Shown here: in pieces, positions 62,325 to 64,000 of the stretch
Numbering within the stretch: position 1 is the stretch's first letter
Layout of the letters: each line of letters opens with the position of its first letter
Origin: Tubiluchus corallicola
Lineage: Eukaryota > Priapulida > Priapulimorpha > Priapulimorphida > Tubiluchidae
DNA: 64,000 nucleotides
Direction of reading: 5' to 3'
Assembly: GCA_030141605.1 (NCBI GenBank)
Contig: JAQGDQ010000492.1
Coordinates: 62,001-126,000 of the forward strand
Notes under the pieces: generated by a model
Told to the model about the DNA's origin: nothing
Seen by the model: the letters and a program-made list of their open reading frames with translations, nothing else
Database searches by the model: none
Position numbers and translations under genes: made by a program

Positions 62325-63044
62325 GAAATGATCTCACCTGTAATTGTGGTTTAGAATGGACGAAAAATAGAAAGTGGAAGAAGTCAGTAATTGATTGTTC
62401 TGAGCCTGAAAGAGACCACTTGGTGGATGAAATAAAACTTGGTGAATTTTATGGATGTACAAATGATACTGAAGCTGACTGTAGTTATGTGCCAACAAAA
62501 AATTGTCTTTCACGAAAAATGCCAAAAAACAAGCCAGGCTGCATGGTTGTCTGTGGTGTTCCTTCCAGCTACGCATTTGGACAAGTTCCTGAAGAGGTGT
62601 CAGAACCGCTGTGGGAAGATAAACTCCGTAAAATCACCACTGAGGCTCTCCGCTACTGGACGCACTTGCTGTGGATTGCCAGGTACCAGGACGAACAATT
62701 ACCAAAATTCTTTCTCGATGGTAAAGTGGTGGACTGGTTTTGCCTAAGTGATTCGAAATTTAAGAGACTTGGTAAAGAAGTTTTTTATGGTGACATCACA
62801 GACGTAATTGTTATTGCCCGTAATTCTCATCTCACTGACATTCATCCAAAAGCTTTTTACAGATTAAATGCCGTGAAACACATTTATATTCAGGAGTGCC
62901 CAAAGCTACAAAAAATCAGCCTAGATTTGTCGCGTCAGTTGAAAATTAAAGACATTGTAATACAAAATACTGGAATAACGCGAGTAGATGAACCAATCCT
63001 GCATCAATATAGACCATCAAAAATGGTACATCTGGAACTATTAG
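62325..63044 (+). CDS. LRR-F exon 4: LRRCT + cap + LRR cassette (gene continues)
   Basis: The acceptor CTTTTCCTCAG ends at 62324 and G+GA opens GNDLTCNCGLEWTKNRKW, then IDCSEPERDH and KLGEFYGC. The cap is CSYVPTKNC...GCMVVCG. LRRs include YQDEQLPKFFLDGK, FYGDITDV (sequon lost), IHPKAFYRL and LDLSRQ. The donor is TTA G|GTAGGT. At 720 nt it is frame-neutral. No terminal LRRCT exon occurs before 64000, so the gene runs off the window. F1-F4 already code for about 987 aa. Confidence 0.87.
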
Positions 63045-64000
63045 GTAGGTTATATTTGTTTACTAGTTTACCTATGTCTCCATCTATGTTTTAATTGTAA
63101 ACACTAGTGTTATTGCCCCATAGTTTCAGGTGAAATTAATATAATTATAACATGAGATAGCTTGAGCTTTCAATCGGAAATGAAATTAGAAATTAGTTTC
63201 TGACTTGGTCAGAAACTGAAGATTTTGCAATATAGTGAATAGTTACAGAATTGGACATTGAAAAGACGCTAGCCTTTTTGTTGAAAGTTCTAACTTATAT
63301 TGGAGTGTTATATTGAATTCGGTTTGTTTGATGCATAGGAACTGCACTTCATAATGAAATGTCAGCTTGTAACATTTAAACATGTGACCCAGGGGTCAGA
63401 AATCAAACAGACGCGGCATATCTTAGATCCGCCTCATCGATACCTTTTATTCAATGTGCTACAAGGTACCATTGTTCAACACACGGTGCACTTCAGTTCC
63501 CAACCTCCATTTTTCGGTTTTTGCTCCCCAGCGGAAAATTTTACTAACGCTCACGTCCCATATTTTGTGATGTGCCAGGACACAACATCAGCTAGCAACA
63601 TACCAAACACTGTGCCCAAACACATTGGGAGCAGATGGATCATAAAGAAAAATAAATGAAGACCTGCTCGCTTCGTGACCTTTGACCCGGCAACTCGAGT
63701 TACATGTATACGTAGAAAACTTTTCCCAGAGAGTGTACCCTGTGAGATTGGGTTCTCAGCCCTCAGCATGTAAAAGGTCACCAATTGGGGATCCCAAATT
63801 TGGCCCCTCCTTTGGGCATCTACCCCACAGTATCCAAATACTTGTGAAAAAAAGTTGGAAAAAACTGAATGCTCTAGGAGGAGTTGCGAACTAAATGAAA
63901 AACTGACCGAAGCGCACCGCCCTTCTCCTTGACCAGTCGTCAGTGATCATCACACTGTTGTACGTCCCCGTTCATGGCTACTCTGGGAGTTTGGTGACCC
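63045..64000. other. LRR-F intron 4 (start); GC-richer repeat-like segment
   Basis: From about 63340 the sequence becomes GC-richer and coding-like in short stretches, but no domain is recognised. It looks like a dispersed repeat of unknown type embedded in the intron. Confidence 0.35.

Overview
This is animal nuclear DNA. Genes are split by GT-AG spliceosomal introns, intergenic DNA is AT-rich, and micro- and minisatellites, TIR transposon fragments and a truncated LINE are abundant. LLPH, a conserved nucleolar gene, can be assembled from three exons on the minus strand. I cannot fix the phylum from sequence alone. The LRR proteins and the repeat content suit an invertebrate, and nothing points to a vertebrate.

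The main content is a clustered, plus-strand family of secreted leucine-rich-repeat (LRR) genes, named LRR-A to LRR-F here. A first exon encodes a signal peptide, a four-cysteine N-terminal cap (most copies end C-x3-C-G) and about five irregular LRRs. The next exon starts with a classic LRRCT (C-x-C...C...C). In LRR-D, -E and -F that same exon continues into another Cys cap and LRR block, so internal exons are self-contained 'LRRCT + cap + LRR' cassettes. Every junction in the family is phase 1. The internal cassettes of E and F and the second internal cassette of D are exact multiples of 3 nt, so cassettes can be duplicated, lost or skipped without changing frame.

Layout. 1.7-14.6 kb: LRR-A and LRR-B, tandem paralogs whose second exons carry a long Thr/Glu-rich mucin-like region and a strongly basic tail (about 1399 and 1345 aa). 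16.4-23.9 kb, minus strand: LLPH, its introns filled by a TIR element and two minisatellites. 26.6-27.0 kb, minus strand: a small cytochrome b5-like protein. 27-33.7 kb: mostly non-coding with two tandem repeats. 33.8-37.4 kb: LRR-C, a short two-exon gene whose intron holds a 2.4-kb minisatellite. 38.3-40.9 kb: LRR-D, a degraded copy with frameshifts. 42.1-51.6 kb: LRR-E, complete in five exons (1035 aa). 52.4-63.0 kb: LRR-F, four exons, continuing past the window edge.

The LRR proteins look extracellular. A and B combine an LRR head, an acidic O-glycosylatable stalk and a polycationic tail, which suits an extracellular-matrix, mucus or adhesive component. C, E and F look like soluble or surface recognition proteins. 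These roles are inferred. Exon limits were set by reading splice sites and checking phase; there is no transcript support.
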